Shown here: one piece after another, positions 1 through 5,669 of the stretch
Numbering within the stretch: the stretch's first letter is position 1
Layout of the letters: each line of letters begins with the position of its first letter
Program-made: the position numbers and the translations under genes
Source: Gemmatimonadota bacterium
GTDB taxonomy: Bacteria; Gemmatimonadota; Gemmatimonadetes; Gemmatimonadales; Gemmatimonadaceae
Assembly: GCA_003142495.1 (NCBI GenBank)
Contig: PLMM01000259.1
Location: forward strand, 1-7,309
DNA length: 7,309 bases
Reading direction: 5' to 3'
The notes under the pieces: model-generated
Told to the model about the DNA's origin: nothing
The model's input: the letters and a program-made list of their open reading frames with translations, nothing else
Databases searched by the model: none

Positions 1-184
1 GCGCGATGGCGAGAACGGGTTGCTCGTTCCGCCAGGTGATTCCGACGCGCTCGCTTCGGCCCTGATTCGCGTGCTGCGAAATCCGGTGCTGCGTGGCGAG
101 CTCGCAGCGCGCATCAGCGCTGCCGGGCGGGGCGGAGTATTCGACCATTTGGCCGATGCCTCGCCCCAACTCGCGCTCGGCTGA
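1..184 (+). CDS. Glycosyltransferase family 4 protein, C-terminal end (5' truncated by the window)
   Basis: Reading from base 2 gives 60 residues ending at TGA 182-184. The visible part opens with DGENGLLVPPGDSDALASAL, the typical end of the C-terminal Rossmann (GT-B) domain of family 4 glycosyltransferases. In this family the segment follows the E-x(7)-E donor-binding motif and is followed, as here, by a leucine- and arginine-rich helix. The family transfers a sugar from a nucleotide-sugar donor, usually for exopolysaccharide, LPS or glycolipid synthesis at the cytoplasmic face of the membrane. The catalytic region and the E-x(7)-E motif lie off the window, so donor and acceptor cannot be named. 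A stem-loop begins 7 bases after the stop, suggesting this gene ends its transcript here. Confidence 0.8.
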   Translation, partial: RDGENGLLVPPGDSDALASALIRVLRNPVLRGELAARISAAGRGGVFDHLADASPQLALG

Positions 185-191
185 GGCTTGC

Positions 192-215
192 GAGAGGCGC
201 GTCCGCGTGCTTCTC
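192..215 (+). terminator. Stem-loop after the glycosyltransferase gene, possible terminator
   Basis: Bases 192-201 pair with 206-215 in a 10-bp stem (eight Watson-Crick pairs, two G-U) around a TCCG tetraloop. It starts 7 bases after the stop at 184 and lies 57 bases before the next start. No T-tract follows (the next bases are TAGGATTG), so it is not a classical intrinsic terminator. It could instead protect a 3' end or assist Rho-dependent termination. Confidence 0.45.
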
Positions 216-272
216 TAGGATTGTCCCGCGCGTAGCTCTCCGCGCCAATCCGTACGTCCTCAGGCTCGCTCA

Positions 273-2657
273 ATGCGCCTTCAGCTCCTTGCCGCCGCCC
301 TCACGGGCAGCCTTGTCTCGCTCGGCTCGCAGCAGCCGGCCGCCCCATCCGCCGCCGCCCCCGCATCCCGCGGAACGTTCGACTTCACGATCAAGGGCAT
401 CATGCGCGGCCACGACCTCGTCGGCCGCACGCCCGCGGACGTGCGTTGGTCCGCGGACAATCGCTGGATCTACTTCGCGTGGAATCCACCGGGCGCCGAT
501 CCGCGCGAGCCGCTGCACGCGTATCGTGTGCGAGCCGAGGCCGGCGCGGTGCCGGAGTCGCTGACGGTGGCGCAGATGGACAGCGCGGGCCCGCTCGCGG
601 CGAGCGGCGATCTGTCGACGGACAAAGGCTCGCGCGCCGTAGAGTGGGGCGGCGACATCTACGTCGCCAATCTGCACACGGGCGCGCTGCGCCGAATCAC
701 GAACACCGTCGCGCGGGAAACCGACCCGCACTTCGACCGCGGCTCGAAGCACGTGTACTTCGTCCGCGACAACAATGCGTTCTCCTTCGACCTCGCCACC
801 GGTGAGGAAAAGCAGCTCTCCGACATCCGCACGGGCCCCAAGCCGAAGGACAAGGACGACGAGAAGCTCACGCCGCAGCGCGCCGAGCTCGAGGCGCAGC
901 AACGCGAGCTCCTCGGCGCCGTGCGCGACGAGTGGCACATCGACTCGCTCCGAAAGAGCCTCAAGGCGCAGCACGATTCGCTCAAGCCCGCCACGCTCTG
1001 GCTCAAGAAGGACGAAACGGTGAGCAACATCTCCGTCTCGCCCGCGGGGAGCGCACTGCTGCTCGTGACGAACATTCCGGCGGGCGACAAGCAGCGTGTG
1101 ACGGACATTTCGCACTACGTGTCGAAGAGCGGCTACACGGAAGAGCAGAAGTCGCGCGAGAAGGTCGGCGACGTGCAGGATGGCGGACGCGTCGCGTACA
1201 TCCCGCTCACGCGCGGCGATCCGGCGTGGCTCGCGCTCGTTCCCGGCGACACGGCCAATGCGCCCGGGCTCGCGCTCGTGAACGGCTGGTCCGACGATGG
1301 CTCAACGGCACTCGTGTTCGCGGTGAGCTTCGACTGGAAGACGCGCTACATCTACACCGTGGGCGCGAAGGGCGCGCTCGCCGCGCTCGACACGCTGCGC
1401 GACAGCGCGTGGGTGGATGGTCCGGCGTTCGGCGAGGCGGGATTCCTGGATGGCGGAAAGCGCATCTGGTTCATCTCGGAGGCCGACGGCTTCGCGCATC
1501 TCTATTCGATGGCCGCGAACGGAAGCGACAAGCGCCAGCTCACCGAGGGGAAGTGGGAGGTCGTCGACGTCGCACTGTCGGCCGACCAGCGCACCTTCTA
1601 TCTGCACACGAGCGAGGAGTCGCCCTTCGAGCAGCAGTTCTATCGAATGGCGAGCACGGGCGGCGCGCGCACGCAGATCACGAAAACGAGTGGCGGACAC
1701 ACGGTCGTCGTCTCGCCGAACGAGCAGCTGCTCGCGGATGTCTATTCGACATCAAATCGTCCGCCCGAGCTCTACGTGATGCGCAATCAGCCCGGCGCGG
1801 CGGAGGCGCGGCTCACGCTGTCGCCGACGGCCGAGTGGCTGAGCTTTCCGTGGCTGGTTCCGGAGATCGTGATGGTGCCGGCGTCTGACGGCGTGCAGGT
1901 GCCCGCGCGCATCTACCATCCGAGCGACATGGGCGCAGAGCCCAACGGCGCCGCGGTGATCTTCGTGCACGGCGCGGGCTACCTGCACAACGTGAATCAC
2001 TATTGGTCGTTCTACTTTCGCGAGTACATGTTCAATCACTACCTCGCGTCGAAGGGCTACACCGTCATCGACATCGACTATCGCGGCTCGGCGGGCTACG
2101 GGCGCGACTGGCGCACGGCGATCTACCGGCACATGGGCGGTCGCGATCTGCAGGATGAGGTGGACGGATCGAAGTATCTGCACGACAAGTACGGCATCGA
2201 TCCGAAGCGCATCGGCATCTACGGCGGCAGCTACGGCGGCTTCATGACGCTGATGGCGCTGCTCACGGAGTCGCCGCATTTCGGCGCGGGCGCGGCGATT
2301 CGCTCGGTAACGGATTGGGCGCACTACAACCACGGCTACACGTCACGCATCCTGAACACGCCGGTGCAGGACAGCATGGCGTATCGGCAGTCGTCGCCGA
2401 TTTACTTTGCAGAGGGACTCAAGGATCCGCTCTTGATGCTGCACGGCATGGTCGACGACAACGTGCACTTTGAGGATATCGTGCGACTCACCGAGCGCTT
2501 CATCGAGCTCGGGAAGACGAATTGGGATCTCGCGGTGTATCCGGTGGAGCGCCACGACTTCGTGCGCACGGCGAGCTGGCAAGACGAGTATCGCCGGATC
2601 TACGAGCTGTTCGATCGCACGATCGCGAAGCCGCGCGATGCGTCAGCGTCGCACTGA
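273..2657 (+). CDS. Exported S9 family peptidase (prolyl oligopeptidase / DPP IV-like)
   Basis: This complete 794-residue serine peptidase has family S9 architecture: an N-terminal beta-propeller (about residues 45-540) and a C-terminal alpha/beta-hydrolase domain (about 560-785). The nucleophile is Ser653 in GGSYGG. The acid is probably Asp728 in HGMVDDNVHF, matching the DPP IV motif, and the base is His761 in VERHDF. The YRGS motif upstream of the nucleophile probably contributes the oxyanion-hole tyrosine. The N-terminus (MR, then a Leu/Ala-rich stretch to about residue 18, then Ala/Pro linker) looks like a signal peptide, so periplasmic or extracellular action is likely. Residues 187-240 are a charged helical insertion in the propeller. 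Such enzymes cut short peptides, often after proline or alanine, but the DPP IV Glu-Glu motif is not obvious, so dipeptidyl specificity is unproven. ATG 273 is favoured because it keeps the signal peptide; only a weak CAGG lies 8 bases upstream. A YbdD-like gene follows closely and is probably co-transcribed. Confidence 0.93.
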   Translation: MRLQLLAAALTGSLVSLGSQQPAAPSAAAPASRGTFDFTIKGIMRGHDLVGRTPADVRWSADNRWIYFAWNPPGADPREPLHAYRVRAEAGAVPESLTVAQMDSAGPLAASGDLSTDKGSRAVEWGGDIYVANLHTGALRRITNTVARETDPHFDRGSKHVYFVRDNNAFSFDLATGEEKQLSDIRTGPKPKDKDDEKLTPQRAELEAQQRELLGAVRDEWHIDSLRKSLKAQHDSLKPATLWLKKDETVSNISVSPAGSALLLVTNIPAGDKQRVTDISHYVSKSGYTEEQKSREKVGDVQDGGRVAYIPLTRGDPAWLALVPGDTANAPGLALVNGWSDDGSTALVFAVSFDWKTRYIYTVGAKGALAALDTLRDSAWVDGPAFGEAGFLDGGKRIWFISEADGFAHLYSMAANGSDKRQLTEGKWEVVDVALSADQRTFYLHTSEESPFEQQFYRMASTGGARTQITKTSGGHTVVVSPNEQLLADVYSTSNRPPELYVMRNQPGAAEARLTLSPTAEWLSFPWLVPEIVMVPASDGVQVPARIYHPSDMGAEPNGAAVIFVHGAGYLHNVNHYWSFYFREYMFNHYLASKGYTVIDIDYRGSAGYGRDWRTAIYRHMGGRDLQDEVDGSKYLHDKYGIDPKRIGIYGGSYGGFMTLMALLTESPHFGAGAAIRSVTDWAHYNHGYTSRILNTPVQDSMAYRQSSPIYFAEGLKDPLLMLHGMVDDNVHFEDIVRLTERFIELGKTNWDLAVYPVERHDFVRTASWQDEYRRIYELFDRTIAKPRDASASH

Positions 2658-2660
2658 GGG
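2656..2660 (+). promoter_or_regulatory. Ribosome binding site supporting the GTG start at 2668
   Basis: GAGGG overlaps the TGA stop of the S9 peptidase (2655-2657) and sits 7 bases before GTG 2668. The in-frame ATG at 2638 has no comparable purine-rich sequence, so this site is the main reason for choosing the GTG. Confidence 0.55.
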
Positions 2661-2667
2661 CGCGGCG

Positions 2668-2889
2668 GTGCCGCGCGCGAGCCCGGAGCTCCTTCCGCGC
2701 ACCGCGCATGCGCGCGTGATTGCGCATGCGCTCAGTATCGTGCGCAGCGTCATCGGCGCGCCGGACTACGCGCGCTATCTCGCGCACCAGCGCGCGGAGC
2801 ACCCAAACGCGACACCGCTCTCGCGCGAGGATTTCGCACGAGAGCGGGAACGAGCCAGGTACGAGGGAACCGGCAGCCGCTGCTGCTGA
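2668..2889 (+). CDS. ybdD: YbdD/YjiX family small protein (CstA/BtsT-associated)
   Basis: This 73-residue protein ends at TGA 2887-2889. It carries the family signature: IGAPDYARYLAHQRAEHP, then SREDFARERERARYEG, then the characteristic terminal Cys-Cys (GSRCC). E. coli YbdD is about 65 residues and aligns by eye over nearly the whole length; the extra length here is N-terminal. The family is encoded next to the carbon-starvation/pyruvate transporters CstA or BtsT and is thought to support them; no enzymatic role is established. Here no transporter gene is adjacent. GTG 2668 is preferred for its GAGGG site. Alternatives are ATG 2638 (83 residues, overlapping the peptidase by 20 bases) and GTG 2716 (57 residues). 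The 10-base gap to the S9 peptidase implies co-transcription with it. Family assignment is firm; the start is less certain. Confidence 0.88.
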   Translation: MPRASPELLPRTAHARVIAHALSIVRSVIGAPDYARYLAHQRAEHPNATPLSREDFARERERARYEGTGSRCC

Positions 2890-2904
2890 GCCGCCGGTTC
2901 TCTC
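2863..2904. terminator. Hairpin between convergent genes, possible bidirectional terminator
   Basis: Bases 2863-2874 pair with 2893-2904 in a 12-bp stem (one G-U on the plus-strand transcript), with an 18-base loop. It covers the last nine codons of the YbdD-like gene and most of the 21-base gap before the stop of the minus-strand lipoprotein gene at 2911. Placement between convergent stops suits a two-way terminator. Neither side has a T-tract, so classical intrinsic termination is not assured. Confidence 0.5.
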
Positions 2905-2910
2905 CGCGCG

Positions 2911-4002
2911 TTACTTCGAGATTGCGATCCCCCACGGCGACTTTCCACCGGGAATGTGCTTGGTCACGGTGTTCGTGCTCGCGTCGATCACAGAGATGTC
3001 GTTCGACGGACCATTCGCGGTGTAGACCCACTTTCCATCCGCGCTCACCGCAATTCCCCACGGCCGCTTGCCAACGGGGAATGGCGTGCCCACCGAATCG
3101 TTCTTCGTGTCGATGACGACCGCCGTGCCTCCGCGCCCCGTCGTGATGTAGAGATGCTCGCCGTCGGGAGCCATCGCGGTGCCCATCGGCTTCGCGCCCT
3201 CACCAGGGATCGTGAGATTCTTGAGCACCTTGTGCTTCTTCGCGTCGACGACGGTCACCGTTCCGCCAACCTCGTTCGTGATGTACGCCTTCTTTCCGTC
3301 AGGCGTGAAGGCGATCCCGCGCGGGCGCTTCCCCGTCGCAAACGTCGCAACGATCTTCTTCGTCTTGAGGTCGAGCACGGACACGGTGCCACTCCCCTCG
3401 TTCGTCGCGTACAGCACCTTGTTGTCGGGATGAATCTGCACGCCCTCGGGCTCGGATCCGATCGGCACGTTCCCGATGATCTTCCGCGAGTCGACATCGA
3501 TCACCGTGAGCGATCCCCCATCCTCGTTCGACACGTAGATCGTCTTCCCGTCGCTCGAGATCGCGAACGCCTCGGGATCGATGCCGCCCGGCAGATTCGC
3601 GACCTTCTGCCCAGTCGCGAGATCGATCAGCGCGATCCCATCCTTGGTGCGATCGGCAGGCGGCAGCGTCTTTTCGTCGACCCCCGGCCCCGCCTTCGGC
3701 GATCCGCTCACCGCAACGATCAGCCACTTTCCATCGGGGCTGATGCGCACGCCGCGCGGTCGCTGTCCCGGCTCGAGCGTGGCGACGACGCTGTCCGTCT
3801 TCGTGCTGATGACGGTGACGTCGTTGCCATCCTCGTTGGACACGAACAGATACGGACCGCCGGTCGTGAAATCGGTCTGCGCCGCCTTCGGAGCAGCCGG
3901 CGCCACCGCGGCCGCGGTATCCGCCGCCGGAGTCTTCTTCTCGCCATTGCATGCCATCACCATCCCAGCCACCACTGTTGCCGCTATCGCGCTACGCCAC
4001 AT
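2911..4002 (-). CDS. YVTN-repeat seven-bladed beta-propeller lipoprotein
   Basis: This is a complete 363-residue protein. Residues 1-17 form a lipoprotein signal peptide ending in VMAC, so Cys18 is the likely lipidated residue. An Ala/Pro-rich linker to about residue 45 follows. Seven propeller repeats then begin near residues 51, 93, 154, 196, 238, 283 and 325, with cores such as YVSNEDGGSLTVIDV and YITNEVGGTVTVVDA separated by G-x-x-P-x-G-[IV]-x-[IVF]-[ST]-x-DG turns. The final GKSPWGIAISK would close the ring. Blade 2 has an insertion of about 20 residues (100-121). YVTN propellers are extracytoplasmic folds; some bind partners or cofactors, but no catalytic motif is visible and the role is unknown. 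The ATG at 4002 is well supported by an AAAGGAG site 7 bases upstream. The gene appears to be transcribed alone. Confidence 0.92.
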   Translation of the reverse strand: MWRSAIAATVVAGMVMACNGEKKTPAADTAAAVAPAAPKAAQTDFTTGGPYLFVSNEDGNDVTVISTKTDSVVATLEPGQRPRGVRISPDGKWLIVAVSGSPKAGPGVDEKTLPPADRTKDGIALIDLATGQKVANLPGGIDPEAFAISSDGKTIYVSNEDGGSLTVIDVDSRKIIGNVPIGSEPEGVQIHPDNKVLYATNEGSGTVSVLDLKTKKIVATFATGKRPRGIAFTPDGKKAYITNEVGGTVTVVDAKKHKVLKNLTIPGEGAKPMGTAMAPDGEHLYITTGRGGTAVVIDTKNDSVGTPFPVGKRPWGIAVSADGKWVYTANGPSNDISVIDASTNTVTKHIPGGKSPWGIAISK

Positions 4003-4272
4003 GTGCGTTCTCCTTTGAGTGTTCGAGCACTACCTGACTTGTGCCAATCCCATCCCTTGGTGTGTAGCGACCCATCGAGGATCACGCGCACCGCACGCCA
4101 CAACAGATTGTGCGCCTGGAAACATCGCTCCTCCGCCGAATCCAGAAACGCGGGGGGCTCGTCCAGCCGCGCGAGCAGCAAGAAGATCCCGTTCACGGCG
4201 TGCAGCAGGTGACCGGATTCAGACGCCAGCGCAGATCGAGATAGCCGCCCATCACAGCGGAAAAAGGCGCGC
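4003..4272 (-). other. 270-bp inter-gene region with a possible small or degraded reading frame
   Basis: No recognised gene fills this gap between the LeuA-like stop and the YVTN lipoprotein start. On the minus strand, ATG 4252 opens a 19-codon frame ending at TGA 4195-4193. That stop overlaps a GTG (4196-4194) opening a second frame that runs 70 residues to TAG at 3984, overlapping the lipoprotein start by 19 bases. The first 41 or so codons of the second frame end in G or C about 83% of the time and encode helix-like segments (VNGIFLLLARLDEPPAFLDS and an amphipathic stretch after it). Neither frame has a good ribosome binding site or a family I recognise. It may be a frameshifted remnant, a small gene, or simply the 5' region of the lipoprotein gene. 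I could not place a promoter with confidence. Confidence 0.3.
4010..4016 (-). promoter_or_regulatory. Strong ribosome binding site of the YVTN lipoprotein gene
   Basis: On the minus strand AAAGGAG lies 7 bases before ATG 4002. It is the best Shine-Dalgarno match in the window, fixes the start and suggests efficient translation. Confidence 0.8.
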
Positions 4273-4279
4273 TCACGCG
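4261..4279 (-). terminator. Weak intrinsic terminator candidate after the LeuA-like gene
   Basis: On the minus strand a CGCG/CGCG stem (4276-4279 with 4268-4271) with a 4-base loop containing most of the TGA stop (4275-4273) is followed, after two bases, by TTTTT (4265-4261). The T-run after a GC stem is terminator-like, but four base pairs is short, so this is a low-confidence call. Confidence 0.28.
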
Positions 4280-5523
4280 ATGGCCGCAATTCGCTTGTGC
4301 TCCGCGATGAGCGCGGTGAGCTCGTCGTCGCGCAGCGTGCGCGTCGCACGCTTCGCCGCATCGAGAATGTGGCGACAGAGCGCGTCGTCGCTCCCGTCGT
4401 ACCCGTGCGCGTCCAGCCACGAGCGCACGTTCGAGATCCCCGACACGTGTCCCACGTCGATGCGCTGCGAGAGCCCGAAATCGCCCGCCGGCACTCCCGA
4501 ATAGATGCGGTCCGCCAGCCACGCGTCGCCCTTCTTGTGCGCCTTCGCAATCGCCGCAGCATGCACGCCCGTTGCCGTGCGAAAGGCATCCTCTCCCACA
4601 ACCGGGTAGGTGGGCGGAATCGCTATCCCCAACGCGCGCGACGCGAGCGCCGTGTACTCCGGCAGCTTGCTCAGGTCGTGATGGTGCGCGCCGAGCAGAC
4701 GGAGATTGACGAGAAGCAGATCCATCTCGGCGTTCCCCACCCGCTCGCCGATGCCGAGCGCGGTGCCATGCACGCGATCGACGCCGGCCTCGATCGCCGC
4801 GAAGCAGTTCGCGAGCCCGTTGCCGCGATCGCGGTGCCCGTGCCAGTCGATCTTCACGGCGATGCCCGTTGGCGCGATGATCTCCTCGCGCACGAAGCGC
4901 ACGAGCGCGCGCACGCCGTCGGGCGTCGCGTGGCCAACGGTGTCTGCCAGACAGACGCGACGAGCGCCGCAGGCGATCGCGGCGCCGTAGAGCGCGCGCA
5001 GCGTCTCGGGATTCGCGCGCGTCGTGTCCTCGGTAACGAACATCAGCGAGAGCCCCTCGCTGATAGCGAACTTCACCGCGTCCTCGCTCACCTTCACCAT
5101 CTTCTCGAGCGTCCAGTCCTCGGCGTACTGCCGAATGGGCGACGATCCGATGAACGTCGCCGCCTCGATCGCGAGCCCCGACTCCTGCGCGATGCGCGCG
5201 ATCGGCTCGATGTCCGTGGCCAGCGTGCGCGCGGCGCAATTCGCCGAGATCGGGAGCTTCGCGCTCACGATCTCCTTCGCGAGCGCGAGCGTGTCCGCGC
5301 GCGTGCGCGGGCCCGCGCCGGGAAGGCCGATGTTCGCCGCCGCGATGCCGAGGTCCGCCATCAGATGCAGCAGCGCCTTCTTGTCCTCGATCGATGGATC
5401 GGTGACCGAGGGCGACTGCAGCCCGTCGCGCAGCGTCTCGTCGTTGAGCTCCACGCGAGACAGCTCCCACTTGAAGCTGGGGGAGCGTGTGTTCCAATCG
5501 TAGATGAGCTCGTGGTCCTGCAT
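4273..5523 (-). CDS. LeuA-family (DRE-TIM metallolyase) acyltransferase, substrate unknown
   Basis: This 416-residue protein belongs to the isopropylmalate/homocitrate/citramalate synthase superfamily, which condenses an acyl-CoA with a 2-oxo acid. The TIM barrel spans about residues 22-280. Visible active-site elements are R32-D33-G34-x-Q36 in NDETLRDGLQ, the metal ligands His228 and His230 (WHGHRDRG) and Asn264 (GIGERVGNAEMD), plus an ADTVGHATPDG loop. After the barrel, GEDAFRTATGVH keeps His321, matching the GIH histidine of isopropylmalate synthase, but Thr316 stands where the usual sequence has His. The usual HxHND is HGHRD here. The protein is shorter than full LeuA (about 520) and lacks room for the C-terminal leucine-sensing domain, so leucine feedback is unlikely. 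It could be an isopropylmalate, citramalate, homocitrate or Re-citrate-type synthase; no other leucine or lysine genes are present to decide. ATG 5523 has no clear ribosome binding site. The gene diverges from the M20 peptidase gene. Confidence 0.88.
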   Translation of the reverse strand: MQDHELIYDWNTRSPSFKWELSRVELNDETLRDGLQSPSVTDPSIEDKKALLHLMADLGIAAANIGLPGAGPRTRADTLALAKEIVSAKLPISANCAARTLATDIEPIARIAQESGLAIEAATFIGSSPIRQYAEDWTLEKMVKVSEDAVKFAISEGLSLMFVTEDTTRANPETLRALYGAAIACGARRVCLADTVGHATPDGVRALVRFVREEIIAPTGIAVKIDWHGHRDRGNGLANCFAAIEAGVDRVHGTALGIGERVGNAEMDLLLVNLRLLGAHHHDLSKLPEYTALASRALGIAIPPTYPVVGEDAFRTATGVHAAAIAKAHKKGDAWLADRIYSGVPAGDFGLSQRIDVGHVSGISNVRSWLDAHGYDGSDDALCRHILDAAKRATRTLRDDELTALIAEHKRIAAIA

Positions 5524-5669
5524 GTCGTGTCAAGGTAAACAGGGACGTTCGAACGGCTCGATCCGAGACAGCCAACACTGAAAAGTGAAGGCACCGAAGC
5601 CCGGCTGACAATGGCCGCTGGCAGAGCGCGCTACTTGCGCGGCCGCGCAACTCCGCGCAATTCAAGGGC
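5524..5669. promoter_or_regulatory. Divergent promoter region between the LeuA-like and M20 peptidase genes
   Basis: These 146 bases must hold the start signals for two divergent genes. I found no convincing -35/-10 pair on either strand. Visible elements are a perfect 10-bp palindrome CGTTCGAACG (5546-5555), a small CACT-GAAA-AGTG hairpin near 5574-5585, and the CCGCGCAA half-site cluster at 5635-5660. Neither start has a well-spaced Shine-Dalgarno sequence: AAGGG before ATG 5670 is only 1 base away. Confidence 0.5.
5635..5660. repeat. Three CCGCGCAA half-sites forming a palindrome plus a direct repeat
   Basis: TTGCGCGG (5635-5642) and CCGCGCAA (5643-5650) form a perfect 16-bp palindrome. 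A second CCGCGCAA (5653-5660) repeats the right half exactly one 10-bp step further on. The cluster ends 9 bases before the M20 peptidase ATG. It could be an operator where bound protein would block transcription or start-site access, or an RNA hairpin near the start codon. No regulator is encoded in the window. Confidence 0.5.

Noticed and set aside
270..1115. 281-codon minus-strand open frame antisense to the start of the S9 peptidase
   Set aside because: Arg/Val/Glu-rich shadow without domain similarity; the plus-strand peptidase is unambiguous.
4034..4056. TTGGCAC...TGCT on the minus strand upstream of the lipoprotein gene, resembling a sigma-54 promoter
   Set aside because: The GG and GC elements are about 17 bases apart instead of the required 12.
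2956..4212. 418-codon plus-strand open frame antisense to the YVTN lipoprotein gene
   Set aside because: Arg/His/Asp-rich with no motif, whereas the opposite strand has seven clear repeats, a lipobox and a strong ribosome binding site.
5529..5534. TTGACA on the minus strand, a perfect -35 hexamer
   Set aside because: It lies only 5 bases before ATG 5523 of the LeuA-like gene, so any transcript from it would start inside the gene; no -10 hexamer was seen at the right distance.
4297..5538. 413-codon plus-strand open frame antisense to the LeuA-like gene
   Set aside because: Arg/His/Val-rich shadow composition with no recognisable domain; it exists because stop codons are rare in this GC-rich sequence.
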